A program made the position numbers and the translations under genes. Positions 54,337 through 62,111 of a DNA stretch of 64,000 nt are shown here, one piece after another. Source of the DNA: JBBIGV01 sp037447335. Lineage in GTDB: Bacteria; Bacteroidota; Ignavibacteria; Ignavibacteriales; Ignavibacteriaceae. The stretch is taken from NCBI GenBank assembly GCA_037447335.1, contig JBBIGV010000010.1, positions 10,238 to 74,237 on the forward strand, given 5' to 3'. The notes under the pieces were generated by a model. It did not search any database. It saw nothing but the letters and a program-made list of their open reading frames with translations, and had not been told where the DNA came from. Within the stretch, counting starts at the first letter, position 1. Every line of letters begins with the position of its first letter.

Positions 54337-57021
54337 TTATTTGAGCACAACCATCTTGCGGGTCTGCGTAAATTCGCCTGACTTAATTGAATACAGATAT
54401 ACACCTGAGGTAAGTTTCAACTCATCAGCATTGAGTTCAACGTTGTGCCTTCCGGCTTCTTTGTATTCATTTACCAGAGTTGATATTTCTGCGCCGAGAA
54501 TGTTAAAGACTTTTATTTCAACATTTCCCGGTTTTGCAAGCGAGTAATTTATTACCGTGCCCGGGTTGAATGGGTTCGGATAGTTTTGACCAAGCTCATA
54601 ATTTACAGCCGCAGCGCCTTCAACTTTTACTTCATCATAGTATCTGAATGTGCCGTCAAAGTCAACTTGCTTTAGTCTGTAGTATGATATACCATCCATA
54701 GGATTAGCGTCAACAAAAGAATAATTTTTAATTTCAGTTGTTGTGCCGGCGCCCTGTACAAAACCTATTGTGTGCCAGCTTTTTTTCTGTCCATCAGGAT
54801 TTAGTGCGCGCTGAATTTCAAAACCATGGTTATTTAATTCGCTGGCGGTTGACCATTCAAGATGGACTTTACCATTTATTGCCGCAGCCGAAAAGGATGT
54901 GAGTTCAACGGGTATCGGAACGTAGGCAATAACCGCTATGTCATCCACGTACCAGCCGTCTCTTACTACAGAACCGTCGCTTCTCAACTGAAATCTGAAT
55001 CTGACGTTTGAAGAATTATAACCTGCAAGATTTATTTCTTCTCTTACCCAACTGCTTTGCACTCCATCATAAACCGGTTCACCGCCTGGTTGAAAACTTC
55101 CTGTCCCGGGTTCTGTATAAAGACCGGGCAGAGCAATCCATGTTGCTCCGTTATTGGTTGAAACAGAAACCTGTCCGTAATCCCAGTTATCCTCAATGTT
55201 AAATCTTGTCCAGAAGACTAACATTGGATTGTTGTATTGAGAGAGATCAATTGGATTGGTTAATCTCATCGTTACGGTAGCATTGTTAATATAGTTGCCG
55301 TTCTTGCTGTCGGTATAAGAAACCGGCGGTGAATAAAATGATAAGTTCGTTTCTTCCCACTTCGGACTGTTTGAAGGAGTAGCCGTAACAGTCCACAGTG
55401 TTGAAATAATATTTGTTGTATCTGCAAAAACAATTGTCGGTATTCCGGTAATGAAGCTGAGTGTATCAACGTACATCGGGGTGCCGTTAGTAGAAACAGT
55501 TACCATCATTTTCACAATAACATCAGCGGGCATAGATTGACCAATAGTAAATGTAAATTTCTGATTGTTATTTACAGAGGTTCTCGCCTGTATATCACCA
55601 ATAGTTATACTGCCGTTATTGATTATGATATCAGGATGATCTGCCGACAACGAAAGTGTAACATTGGCAGCATCGGAGAGCCCCTTATTTCTTAATGAAG
55701 GAATTGATAGCTCAATAAAATCACCCGGGTTAAAATACTGCTGAGAGAAGCTGGGATTTATCAAACTTACAAACTCGCCTGCAACCCAGGTGTAATACAA
55801 ATTTGGTTTCAGGTTTTCAATAGCAAGCGGGAAGATGAGGCTTTGTGAGGGCCAGAATGAACTTCCAACTTCCGGGGTCATTGCAAAAACTTTTGGCTTG
55901 GAAGTCTGATCACCGTACATCCAGTCATCGGTTGTACCATTAGCTTCATAAAGAATATGCGGTGGCTGTCCGTTTACATAGCCATTGTGAGCAACCATAT
56001 CATTTGAATATTCAACAAAAATATCATTATCAGGAGTAGGCGTACCAATATAACCCCAGGGATAAAGCAGCCATCTGCCGTAAGTATGATAGTTAAGAGC
56101 GGTTTTAAAATTCATCTGATTAAAGAAATCTCTTACCGCCTGAGCTTCAGGTTCGGAGAAGGGTGCAGTTCCTCGGTAAGTTTCACTGCTTGGCGAGCCG
56201 CTAGAGCCTGTATTGTTATAACCCCACATATAACCGAAGTTTCTGTTTAGGTCAACACCAAAGCTGCCGCCGTTATTACGCCGGTTTTTTCTCCACATAC
56301 CGCCGCCGTTTGGATTGGTTGACCTGTTGTGTTCGTACCCATCAGGATTGATGCATGGGATGAAATAAATTTCTCTGTTATTTACAAGGTAAATTACTTC
56401 GGGGTCTGTGCCGTAGTTTTCAAGCAGGTAATACATGTAATACATTATAGTCATCATTGCCTGAGGTTCTCTTGCATGTATTAACGCATTGAAATGTGCA
56501 CGCGGTTCATTTTCAGTGATGTTTGGATTATCTGATATTTTTACCGCATAAATCGGGCGGTTTTGAATAGAATATCCAATCACGAATTTTTCTGTAATGA
56601 TATTCGGATACATCATAAACATTGAATCAAGCCTTGCATAAATTTCCGCAAGCGTGAAGTAGCCGCCCATAGAACCGTAGCCGAATCCGCTTACGTTATA
56701 GTTTTCTTTGCTGTATTGAATGAACTGCTCTTTTTGCTGTTCACTCAGTTTCGAAAGACTCTCATAATAACTGAACCAATCGTCAATCAGGATCTCATAA
56801 GCAAACCCTGTTGATTGAAGGATGGAATAATCATCATCACTAATGAACGTTGTGATTGCATTATCCTTGGTAAATTCGAAATGGTCGAATTGCATTCCGG
56901 CATTTTGCATTTGTAAAACGTCGGAAGGAGTATCAAAATAGATTTTCACCTCTTTATAATTTTGTGCATTACCGTGTGCTGCTATCAGCAGGAAAGAGAG
57001 AACAATAAGTAGAGATTTCAT
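54337..57021 (-). CDS. T9SS-exported M14 zinc carboxypeptidase
   Basis: A secreted metallocarboxypeptidase of about 894 residues. The signal peptide is MKSLLIVLSFLLIAAHGNAQ. The M14 domain (about 110-420) has the zinc ligands His-x2-Glu in HAREPQ, substrate-binding GVDLNRNFGYMWG, the third ligand in LNYHTYGRWLLYPWG and the catalytic Glu in MTPEVGSSFWPS. Beta-sandwich domains follow, including a jelly-roll carrying NGATWIALPGLY, and a Por secretion tail (YPNPFNPGTVINYSLA ... GVYLYSIKSGEF). I prefer ATG 57021 to 57054 because the signal peptide starts there and a TAAATTTG promoter element ends about 10 nt upstream of 57054. Confidence 0.92.
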   Translation of the reverse strand: MKSLLIVLSFLLIAAHGNAQNYKEVKIYFDTPSDVLQMQNAGMQFDHFEFTKDNAITTFISDDDYSILQSTGFAYEILIDDWFSYYESLSKLSEQQKEQFIQYSKENYNVSGFGYGSMGGYFTLAEIYARLDSMFMMYPNIITEKFVIGYSIQNRPIYAVKISDNPNITENEPRAHFNALIHAREPQAMMTIMYYMYYLLENYGTDPEVIYLVNNREIYFIPCINPDGYEHNRSTNPNGGGMWRKNRRNNGGSFGVDLNRNFGYMWGYNNTGSSGSPSSETYRGTAPFSEPEAQAVRDFFNQMNFKTALNYHTYGRWLLYPWGYIGTPTPDNDIFVEYSNDMVAHNGYVNGQPPHILYEANGTTDDWMYGDQTSKPKVFAMTPEVGSSFWPSQSLIFPLAIENLKPNLYYTWVAGEFVSLINPSFSQQYFNPGDFIELSIPSLRNKGLSDAANVTLSLSADHPDIIINNGSITIGDIQARTSVNNNQKFTFTIGQSMPADVIVKMMVTVSTNGTPMYVDTLSFITGIPTIVFADTTNIISTLWTVTATPSNSPKWEETNLSFYSPPVSYTDSKNGNYINNATVTMRLTNPIDLSQYNNPMLVFWTRFNIEDNWDYGQVSVSTNNGATWIALPGLYTEPGTGSFQPGGEPVYDGVQSSWVREEINLAGYNSSNVRFRFQLRSDGSVVRDGWYVDDIAVIAYVPIPVELTSFSAAAINGKVHLEWSTASELNNHGFEIQRALNPDGQKKSWHTIGFVQGAGTTTEIKNYSFVDANPMDGISYYRLKQVDFDGTFRYYDEVKVEGAAAVNYELGQNYPNPFNPGTVINYSLAKPGNVEIKVFNILGAEISTLVNEYKEAGRHNVELNADELKLTSGVYLYSIKSGEFTQTRKMVVLK

Positions 57022-57062
57022 AAGTTGATCCGTAATTTTTATAATACAAAACATGTTTGATT

Positions 57063-57070
57063 CAAATTTA
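57063..57070 (-). promoter_or_regulatory. -7 element of the M14 peptidase promoter
   Basis: TAAATTTG on the minus strand matches TAnnTTTG. Transcription would start near 57056, leaving a leader of about 35 nt before ATG 57021. No clear -33 TTG at the usual distance. Confidence 0.4.
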
Positions 57071-57184
57071 CATTAATTGTAAATAAAATATAAGTTAAAA
57101 TGTTTACCAGCGGTAAAAGCCGGTAAAACCTTAATTCTGAAAATTGATGCCAATCCATTCATTACATCTGATAATCAATAAATT

Positions 57185-57214
57185 TTGAAAGGGCAGCAGA
57201 TTTAATTAATTTTG
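57185..57214 (+). promoter_or_regulatory. tRNA-Lys promoter, exact Bacteroidetes consensus
   Basis: TTG at 57185-57187, 19 nt, then TAATTTTG at 57207-57214, an exact match to TTG-N19-TAnnTTTG. The predicted start of transcription lies within a few nt of the tRNA 5' end. Confidence 0.65.
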
Positions 57215-57218
57215 CTCC

Positions 57219-57291
57219 GCACCCTTAGCTCAGTTGGTAGAGCATCTGACTCTTAATCAGCAGGTCGGGGGTTCGAGTCCCCCAGGGTGCA
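57219..57291 (+). tRNA. tRNA-Lys (anticodon CTT)
   Basis: A 73-nt cloverleaf: acceptor GCACCCT/AGGGTGC, D arm GCTC-AGTTGGTA-GAGC, anticodon loop CTCTTAA with anticodon CTT (decodes AAG), and T arm GGGGGTTCGAGTCCCCC. CCA is not encoded; CGA follows. The T27-C43 end of the anticodon stem does not pair. The 3' side is followed at once by a partial copy of the tRNA, so this is a likely integration target. Confidence 0.95.
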
Positions 57292-57294
57292 CGA

Positions 57295-57357
57295 TCTTAA
57301 TCAGCAGGTCGCCGGTTCTTCCAAAGGAATCCCTTCGGGAGAATCCGGCAGGGTGCA
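57295..57357 (+). repeat. partial duplicate of the tRNA-Lys 3' half with an insertion in the T loop
   Basis: TCTTAATCAGCAGGTCG repeats the anticodon-to-variable part of the tRNA; GCCGGTTC...GAATCCGGC forms a different T stem, and AGGGTGCA repeats the acceptor end. About 22 nt are inserted in the T loop, itself hairpin-like (CCCTTCGGGA). It looks like the remnant of a second tRNA-Lys end left by an element that used the tRNA as attachment site. Confidence 0.75.
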
Positions 57358-57358
57358 C

Positions 57359-57400
57359 AAAAAAACTTCAAATTTGATGAATTTGAGGCTTTTTTGTTTT
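57359..57400 (+). terminator. terminator after tRNA-Lys
   Basis: AAAAAACTTCAAATT pairs with AATTTGAGGCTTTTTT around a short loop, giving a long AT-rich stem and a T-rich tail. Confidence 0.7.
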
Positions 57401-57429
57401 GTGGACTTCTGAAAATCCCTCTGCCTGTG

Positions 57430-57459
57430 TATGGAGTGGGTATGGACTGTGTATGGAGT
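57430..57459 (+). repeat. three direct 8-mers at an 11-nt period
   Basis: TATGGAGT (57430-57437), TATGGACT (57441-57448) and TATGGAGT (57452-57459) start exactly 11 nt apart, one helical turn, close to the duplicated tRNA end. This resembles arm-type binding sites of a tyrosine recombinase. Confidence 0.6.
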
Positions 57460-57645
57460 AACTCTATACTGAGAATTTTATTTTTTGTTGGATGTGAGCT
57501 TTCGTAAACTTTCAAATTAATCTTCTTCCTAACCCTTAGGGTCTTCTTCTTTCCATTACTTGCCGCATAATACCCTGGTATGGCTGCTGAGTGAATTATT
57601 GCAAACAGCGGAAAATAGTTGAAATTGTTAATGTAAAAGATTAAG

Positions 57646-57734
57646 TTGAAAACAGATTTTATGACTTACCCAGATACTCTCCAAAACCGGCGGGGATGAA
57701 CCAGATAATGGTGGATGATGGTTAGCCCGGATGT
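57646..57734 (+). repeat. 89-bp repeat, copy B
   Basis: About 93% identical by hand alignment (6 mismatches, no gaps) to the reverse complement of 54072-54160. Together the copies form an inverted pair about 3.5 kb apart around the M14 peptidase gene and the tRNA, each facing a set of accessory genes. Its end, GGTTAGCCCGG, contains the GTTAGCC core seen in attC or attI sites. Confidence 0.85.
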
Positions 57735-57836
57735 GAAAGAATTGAAAAGAAAATTTTTGCGTGCCGACTAATTTATGAGGCATACTATATGGCACAAAGT
57801 TATTAAAATATTGAATAATAAAAGTTTTTATTAGAA

Positions 57837-57897
57837 TATAACACTCCAACTGCCGGAGTGTTATGTAGATATTTGGCAGTAGAAGTAATAGTTAGGT
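57837..57897 (+). repeat. attC-like site before the HEPN cassette
   Basis: Outer arms TATAAC (57837-57842) and GTTAGGT (57891-57897), inner arms ACTGCC and GGCAGT. A nested perfect hairpin ATAACACTCC / GGAGTGTTAT (57838-57863) is also possible and may act as a terminator instead. The arm match is modest. Confidence 0.4.
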
Positions 57898-57924
57898 GCT
57901 AGAGAATTTTAAGAGAGAAATGAA

Positions 57925-58662
57925 ATGTTAACAACTTCAGTTTCTACCGCTTTAAGACATAATATGCCGTTTGATAATATTTATGCTGCATTATTTCTTT
58001 CAACCAAAGTCAGAGAGATTAAAACAACATATGTATTCAAGAAGTCTGAATTTCCAACACAAGAACACAAATCTTATTGTCTAAGCTCCCTTTACATCGT
58101 TGTAGGATTTTTAGAATCTAGTATCAATGATTTATATGCTAATGCAAAAGATAATTTCAAGGATCAAATGAAAGGTATCGAAGACAAAATTGAAATATTA
58201 GCATCATATGAAAAAAATAAAGAAAATGACGAATTAAATAAAGATGTAAGGGAATATTCCAAAGCAAGTATTATTAGAAAGTATCAGTATGCTTTACAAC
58301 TTTTGGAAAAATCCTTAATAAAATCCGATGATGAAAAATTAACTGATCTAATCTCCTTAATTTACATTCGTAATTCTTTTACTCATCATTCAGCTACTTG
58401 GCGAAAATGTGGTTCAGAGGCACAATCAGAATACGACACACTAAAAAATCGTTTTGAAGAAAATCCTTATTATAAAGATAAAGGAAATCCATTTTTCCCC
58501 GACAAGCTTTTAGGATTTGGTTTTTTGCAATGGGCAATTGATGTAAGTATAAGATTTGTAATAGATTTTTATAATAAGATCGGTTTGCAATATGCTTTTC
58601 AAAACCGCCTTAAAGAAAAGTTAGTAGAAAATGGTTTATCTAAATCTAAAGAAAGCACCTAA
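57925..58662 (+). CDS. HEPN-like protein with RNase-type motif, cassette gene
   Basis: A 245-residue, mostly helical protein. RNSFTHH contains Arg149-x4-His154, the motif of catalytic HEPN ribonucleases, in a context (LIYIRNSFTHHSA) typical of larger HEPN families such as MAE_28990. The N-terminal half (SLYIVVGFLESSINDLYANA) is the usual first HEPN helices. Its TAA stop overlaps the left arm of an attC-like site (CACCTAACCC), as in integron cassettes. A defence or toxin role is inferred. No partner gene beside it. Confidence 0.6.
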   Translation: MLTTSVSTALRHNMPFDNIYAALFLSTKVREIKTTYVFKKSEFPTQEHKSYCLSSLYIVVGFLESSINDLYANAKDNFKDQMKGIEDKIEILASYEKNKENDELNKDVREYSKASIIRKYQYALQLLEKSLIKSDDEKLTDLISLIYIRNSFTHHSATWRKCGSEAQSEYDTLKNRFEENPYYKDKGNPFFPDKLLGFGFLQWAIDVSIRFVIDFYNKIGLQYAFQNRLKEKLVENGLSKSKEST

Positions 58663-58843
58663 CCCGCAAATCAAAGCGACTGCTTTAAATGTTGCGGCAT
58701 ATGACAGATTATTGGCATTCGTTGTAAAAATAAATTGCTCTTTGAATGTAGTTGAAAAAACAAGTTAATAAATAATTATCGGCATGGCTTTTCAGTGTTG
58801 CATTGTAGTTTTGGGCAGCGCTTTATTTGCAACGCCGTTATAC
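58657..58843 (+). repeat. attC-like site after the HEPN gene (187 nt)
   Basis: ACCTAAC (58657-58663) at the left and GTTATAC (58837-58843) at the right. The inner arms GCAAATCAAAGCGACTGC (58666-58683) and GCAGCGCTTTATTTGC (58815-58830) are complementary except for two extra bases on the left, the bulge pattern that gives attC its strand bias. The site is longer than most attCs. Confidence 0.6.
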
Positions 58844-58848
58844 TTACT

Positions 58849-59142
58849 CTTTAACTAAGATGTATTTTGTAACGGTTTTTTTAGTAATAGTTTTAAGTTT
58901 TGAAAAAAGCATTTACTCTTTTATTGCGTGTAAATGCCAAAGCAGACGACTATTAAATTTAGATATTTATTTAACTGGTTTTGTATGAGTTGAGTTATTA
59001 GTTGTAACATAAGAAACAAAAACAAGGTGAATCTTATGTCGAAAATATTATTTACTCTATCTTTGTGCGGATAATAATATTTTTTGTGAAGCGTCTGATA
59101 TTTTTTTTGTCTCAATTTCGGATAAAATACTAAACGTTAGCC
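58849..59142 (+). repeat. attC-like arms bounding an ORF-less cassette
   Basis: TTTAAC at 58850-58855 with GTATTTTGTAACGG (58862-58875) is complementary to CGGATAAAATAC (59119-59130) followed by GTTAGCC (59136-59142). Either a very long attC or an empty cassette. Confidence 0.4.
59111..59139 (+). repeat. 29-nt attC-arm-like repeat, copy 2
   Basis: Matches 54022-54050 (opposite strand) at 27 of 29 positions. It precedes the restriction gene by about 80 nt. Confidence 0.6.
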
Positions 59143-59221
59143 CTCTACCAGAATTGCTAAACATTTTGATATAAAGTTTTATTATCTTGAGAAAAGAATT
59201 TGAAATTTGTTGTTGAGAATT

Positions 59222-59854
59222 ATGGACAAAAATATACTAGACCTCTTTTCAGATGATGAAACTGTTAAAAAAGTTCAAATAAAATTGCCCAAATTATTCC
59301 AAATTGCTGAATTAGAAAGTCAACGAGCTGGAAAAGTTGGAATGGAAGTCGGGTCAATTAGGGAAAGGATTATAGTTTCTCTATTAATTTACAAATTCGG
59401 TGAATCAAATGTTGAAACTGAATTACCTATCACAGAACCAGAAGTTGATGTAAAATTGTTTGGAAATCCGATTTCAATTAAAACGAAAAGTGGAAGCAGT
59501 TATGCTGGTGTGAAACTAATTTGGACAGTTGATGCTAAAAATGCTTTAGAATTTCAAAACACATATTTACCTTCTTGCGATATGATTTACGTTCAGATTA
59601 ATTGGGGAAATACCGGTGGCTTATTTTATTTTCCATTGAATGTCCAACTAGAAATATTTAATAGTTTGGGTAGAGAAAATTATATTAAATTACCTAGCTT
59701 AGGCACAAATCCTAGAGGTGTTGAAATGTCTGCAAAGGCATTACAAAAATTATTGGAACATAATAACATTTATAAAGTCAAGATTGATTGGAAAAAAGAA
59801 GAAATAAAATTTATTGCATTTAAAAGATGGGTTGATTTATGGGCTCAAGAATAG
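59222..59854 (+). CDS. ThaI-family type II restriction endonuclease
   Basis: A 210-residue nuclease resembling the ThaI family. The conserved block ESQRAGKVGMEVGSIRERI (32-50) and ETELPITEPEVDVK are characteristic as I know them. The PD-(D/E)xK core is likely Asp76 in PEVDVK with Ser-Ile-Lys at 85-87. ThaI cuts CGCG, but whether this enzyme shares the site is not shown. ATG 59222 is chosen over a TTG five codons upstream. The next gene, a methyltransferase, overlaps its end by 16 nt. Confidence 0.8.
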   Translation: MDKNILDLFSDDETVKKVQIKLPKLFQIAELESQRAGKVGMEVGSIRERIIVSLLIYKFGESNVETELPITEPEVDVKLFGNPISIKTKSGSSYAGVKLIWTVDAKNALEFQNTYLPSCDMIYVQINWGNTGGLFYFPLNVQLEIFNSLGRENYIKLPSLGTNPRGVEMSAKALQKLLEHNNIYKVKIDWKKEEIKFIAFKRWVDLWAQE

Positions 59855-60747
59855 TATCGGCAAAAAACGGAACGACTACAAGTTCATTTGGAAGTCCTGG
59901 AAGGATTAATCACGATTCTTCACAGTTCTATAACTCAAGATTATATGAAGGTCTGATTACAGATGAAAAAATAAAGCAAAAAGAAAATAAAATTCCAAGC
60001 GAATTTTTGAATAAACATTTTTGTCACTCTAGCGAACAAATGACGGAATTACCTGATAATTCTGTTCACTTGATGATTACTTCACCTCCTTACAATGTAA
60101 CAAAGGAGTATGATAATAATCTAAATTTAGAAGAATATTTAAGACTGCTAAAAAAAGTTTGGACTGAAACTTATCGAGTTTTAGCTTCTGGTGGTCGCGC
60201 TTGTATTAATGCAGCTAATCTCGGGAGAAAACCATATATACCGCTTCATAGTTATATAATTAATGATATGCTAGAAATTGGATTTCAGATGCGCGGTGAA
60301 ATTATTTGGAATAAAGCTTCAAGCGCAAGTCCATCTACTGCTTGGGGAAGTTGGTTATCTGCTGCTAATCCAGTTTTAAGAGATATTCACGAATACATTT
60401 TAATATTTTCAAAAGATTCTTTTTCGCACGCGAGTAAAGGAAAAGAAAGCACGATATCAAAAGAAGAATTTTTAGAGTGGACAAAAAGTGTTTGGACTTT
60501 TCCTGCCGTCTCCGCAAAAAAGATTGGTCATCCCGCCCCATTCCCCGAAGAACTTCCTAATCGTTTAATAAAATTATATTCGTTTAAACAAGATGTGGTC
60601 TTGGACCCATTCTTAGGTAGTGGAACTACAAGTTTAACTGCGATAAAGAATGGACGTAACTATGTAGGTTATGATACGAATAAAAAATATGTTGAACTTG
60701 CAGATAAAAGAGTTGCTGAATATACAAATCAAACAAAGCTATTTTAG
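59839..60747 (+). CDS. DNA methyltransferase of the ThaI-type restriction-modification pair
   Basis: A 302-residue cytosine-N4/adenine-N6 methyltransferase; SPPY suggests cytosine-N4. The catalytic motif TSPPYN is at 81-86 and motif I DPFLGSGTT near 258, so motif IV precedes motif I (beta class). RGEIIWNKASSASPSTAWGSW and the HEYILIFSK strand are typical. Overlap with the nuclease gene implies cotranslation and joint transfer. It should protect the site cut by its partner. Stop lies 8 nt before an attC-like arm. Confidence 0.88.
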   Translation: MGSRIVSAKNGTTTSSFGSPGRINHDSSQFYNSRLYEGLITDEKIKQKENKIPSEFLNKHFCHSSEQMTELPDNSVHLMITSPPYNVTKEYDNNLNLEEYLRLLKKVWTETYRVLASGGRACINAANLGRKPYIPLHSYIINDMLEIGFQMRGEIIWNKASSASPSTAWGSWLSAANPVLRDIHEYILIFSKDSFSHASKGKESTISKEEFLEWTKSVWTFPAVSAKKIGHPAPFPEELPNRLIKLYSFKQDVVLDPFLGSGTTSLTAIKNGRNYVGYDTNKKYVELADKRVAEYTNQTKLF

Positions 60748-60754
60748 AGACAAG

Positions 60755-60775
60755 GGCTAACAAGCCGCTGCTAAT
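60755..60775 (+). repeat. left arm of an attC-like site interrupted by the IS
   Basis: GGCTAAC (60755-60761) followed by AAGCCGCTGCTAAT. Its complement, CAGTTATTGGCGGCGGGTTAG, is found at about 62501-62521 on the other side of the insertion sequence, so the IS appears to split one attC-like site. Confidence 0.5.
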
Positions 60776-60779
60776 GAAC

Positions 60780-62111
60780 TCACTCTAGTTGGGGAGAAAG
60801 CGTAAGACCAAAGCGTTTAGCTTGTTTCTGTAAATACTTTAATTGTCGTTCTTTGATTTTTTGTTCGTATAGTTTGATACCTTGTTCAACAAAGTCAATC
60901 CCTTTAGTCATAACATTGTAGAAAATAACGGCAATTTTTCTGGCGGTGGCTTTAATTGCACCAAGAGATCCTTTTCGGGCTTTGACCCGGTGATAAAAAG
61001 AAGTAAGAGCCAGATGTTTGCTCTGAGCAATAGCCTGAGCAGCAAGGCGGAAAATCTGTCCAGCAGAAGTATGCCGTTTAAACTTTTTCTTTTTGTTTGT
61101 TAAACCAGACTGATGAGAATTTGGTGCAAGCCCCAGCCAACTGGTAAAATGTTTTTCAGTTGGAAACCTTGTAAGGTCTGTCCCTACTTCACTGATAATC
61201 TGAAGTAAAGTAGAATCAGTAAGCCCGGTTATTTGAGAGGGATCATTTCCGCCAGTAAGTTTAACAAGCTTAAGATGCAGATCATCAATATTAGGTTTGT
61301 GATGACGAACAGGTTTTGGTTTGTTGATCTTTTCAGGTGAGGGTAATTGATTTGTAATTAACGAGAGATGTTTATCAATTTGTTTATCTCAATCATCAAC
61401 TTGCTGCATATAGAAAAGGTAAGCATCAACGGCTTGTTTAAGAAGAAAGATATTTTCTTGAGAGAAGTTACCTTTTAAGGATTTGATAACAGCTTCTTTC
61501 TTTTTCTTTAATATACTGTCTTCACAAAGCAAAGCAAGTTTCTCAGGATTATGATTACCGTTGATAATAGCATTAAGCACAGCAAGTCCGCTTTTGCCGT
61601 TTATCTGGGTAATTACATTCTGAATTTTAATATTCATCAACTCCAGGGCTTTATGAGCACGGCGAATATGATCGCTTGCAAGTTGAAGATTAGTTCTTCT
61701 TTGTCTTACAAAAGTTCTAAGCGAGCGGATATGCTGTGGAGGAATAAAAGAAGAACGAAGAAGCCCGAAGGTGTAAAAAAATGTAAGCTGCTGAATCCAC
61801 TGGCAATCAGCAACATCGGTTTTTCTGCCAGGTATAGCTTTAGCTTGAGAAGATTTAACAAGAATAACATCAAAACCTGATTGATCAAGTAAGTCGTAAA
61901 GGCTGACCCAGTAAACACCTGTAGCTTCCATAGCAACAGATGAAATATTGTTTTCTTTTAGGTAAGTTACCGCCTGAAGAAAATCATCGGTAAAGGTACC
62001 GAATGATTGAACTGGTTTATCAGCAATACCGATAAAGATTTTTCTGGAGCCGATATCAATACCGGCAGTATTGTTGTTAACAAGAGAAATTTTGTTCTTT
62101 GGCTTTGCCAT
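60780..62111 (-). pseudogene. IS110/IS1111 DEDD transposase with in-frame TGA
   Basis: A 443-codon transposase. The N-terminal DEDD catalytic domain has GIDIG (Asp), AMEATG (Glu) and KTDVAD (Asp). The C-terminal Transposase_20 domain starts with ITGLTDSTLLQIISEVG and includes LGLAPNSHQSG. Codon TGA at 61389-61391 breaks it between VDD and DKQIDKHL, with the frame unchanged on both sides. Start ATG 62111 follows GGAG; the longer frame to 62225 includes a repeat copy and is not natural. An insertion-like TFFYTF near residue 115 coincides with a 32-bp repeat. Confidence 0.9.
61761..61792. repeat. 32-bp direct repeat, copy inside the transposase gene
   Basis: Differs at one position from 62152-62183. 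It covers the codons for QLTFFYTFGL in the transposase. Confidence 0.8.

Larger units (their letters stand above)
57402..57924. other. accessory intergenic region between tRNA-Lys and first cassette
   Basis: About 520 nt without a supported gene. It holds three 11-nt-spaced repeats (57430-57459), the second 89-bp repeat (57646-57734) and an attC-like site with a nested hairpin (57837-57897). Minus-strand frames here overlap the repeats and look accidental. Confidence 0.6.
58663..59221. other. gene-less stretch with two attC-like sites
   Basis: About 560 nt. After the attC-like site ending at 58843 a second one spans roughly 58849-59142, with no credible gene inside, so it may be an ORF-less cassette. 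A 64-codon minus-strand frame (58921-59115) has AT-rich, low-complexity sequence and is not called. Confidence 0.5.

Noticed and set aside
57297..57849. Minus-strand frames right of tRNA-Lys (72 and 73 codons)
   Set aside because: They run through the terminator, the tRNA fragment and the 89-bp repeat, so they are accidental open frames.
58921..59115. 64-codon minus-strand frame in the gene-less cassette
   Set aside because: Low-complexity, no ribosome site, lies between attC-like arms.
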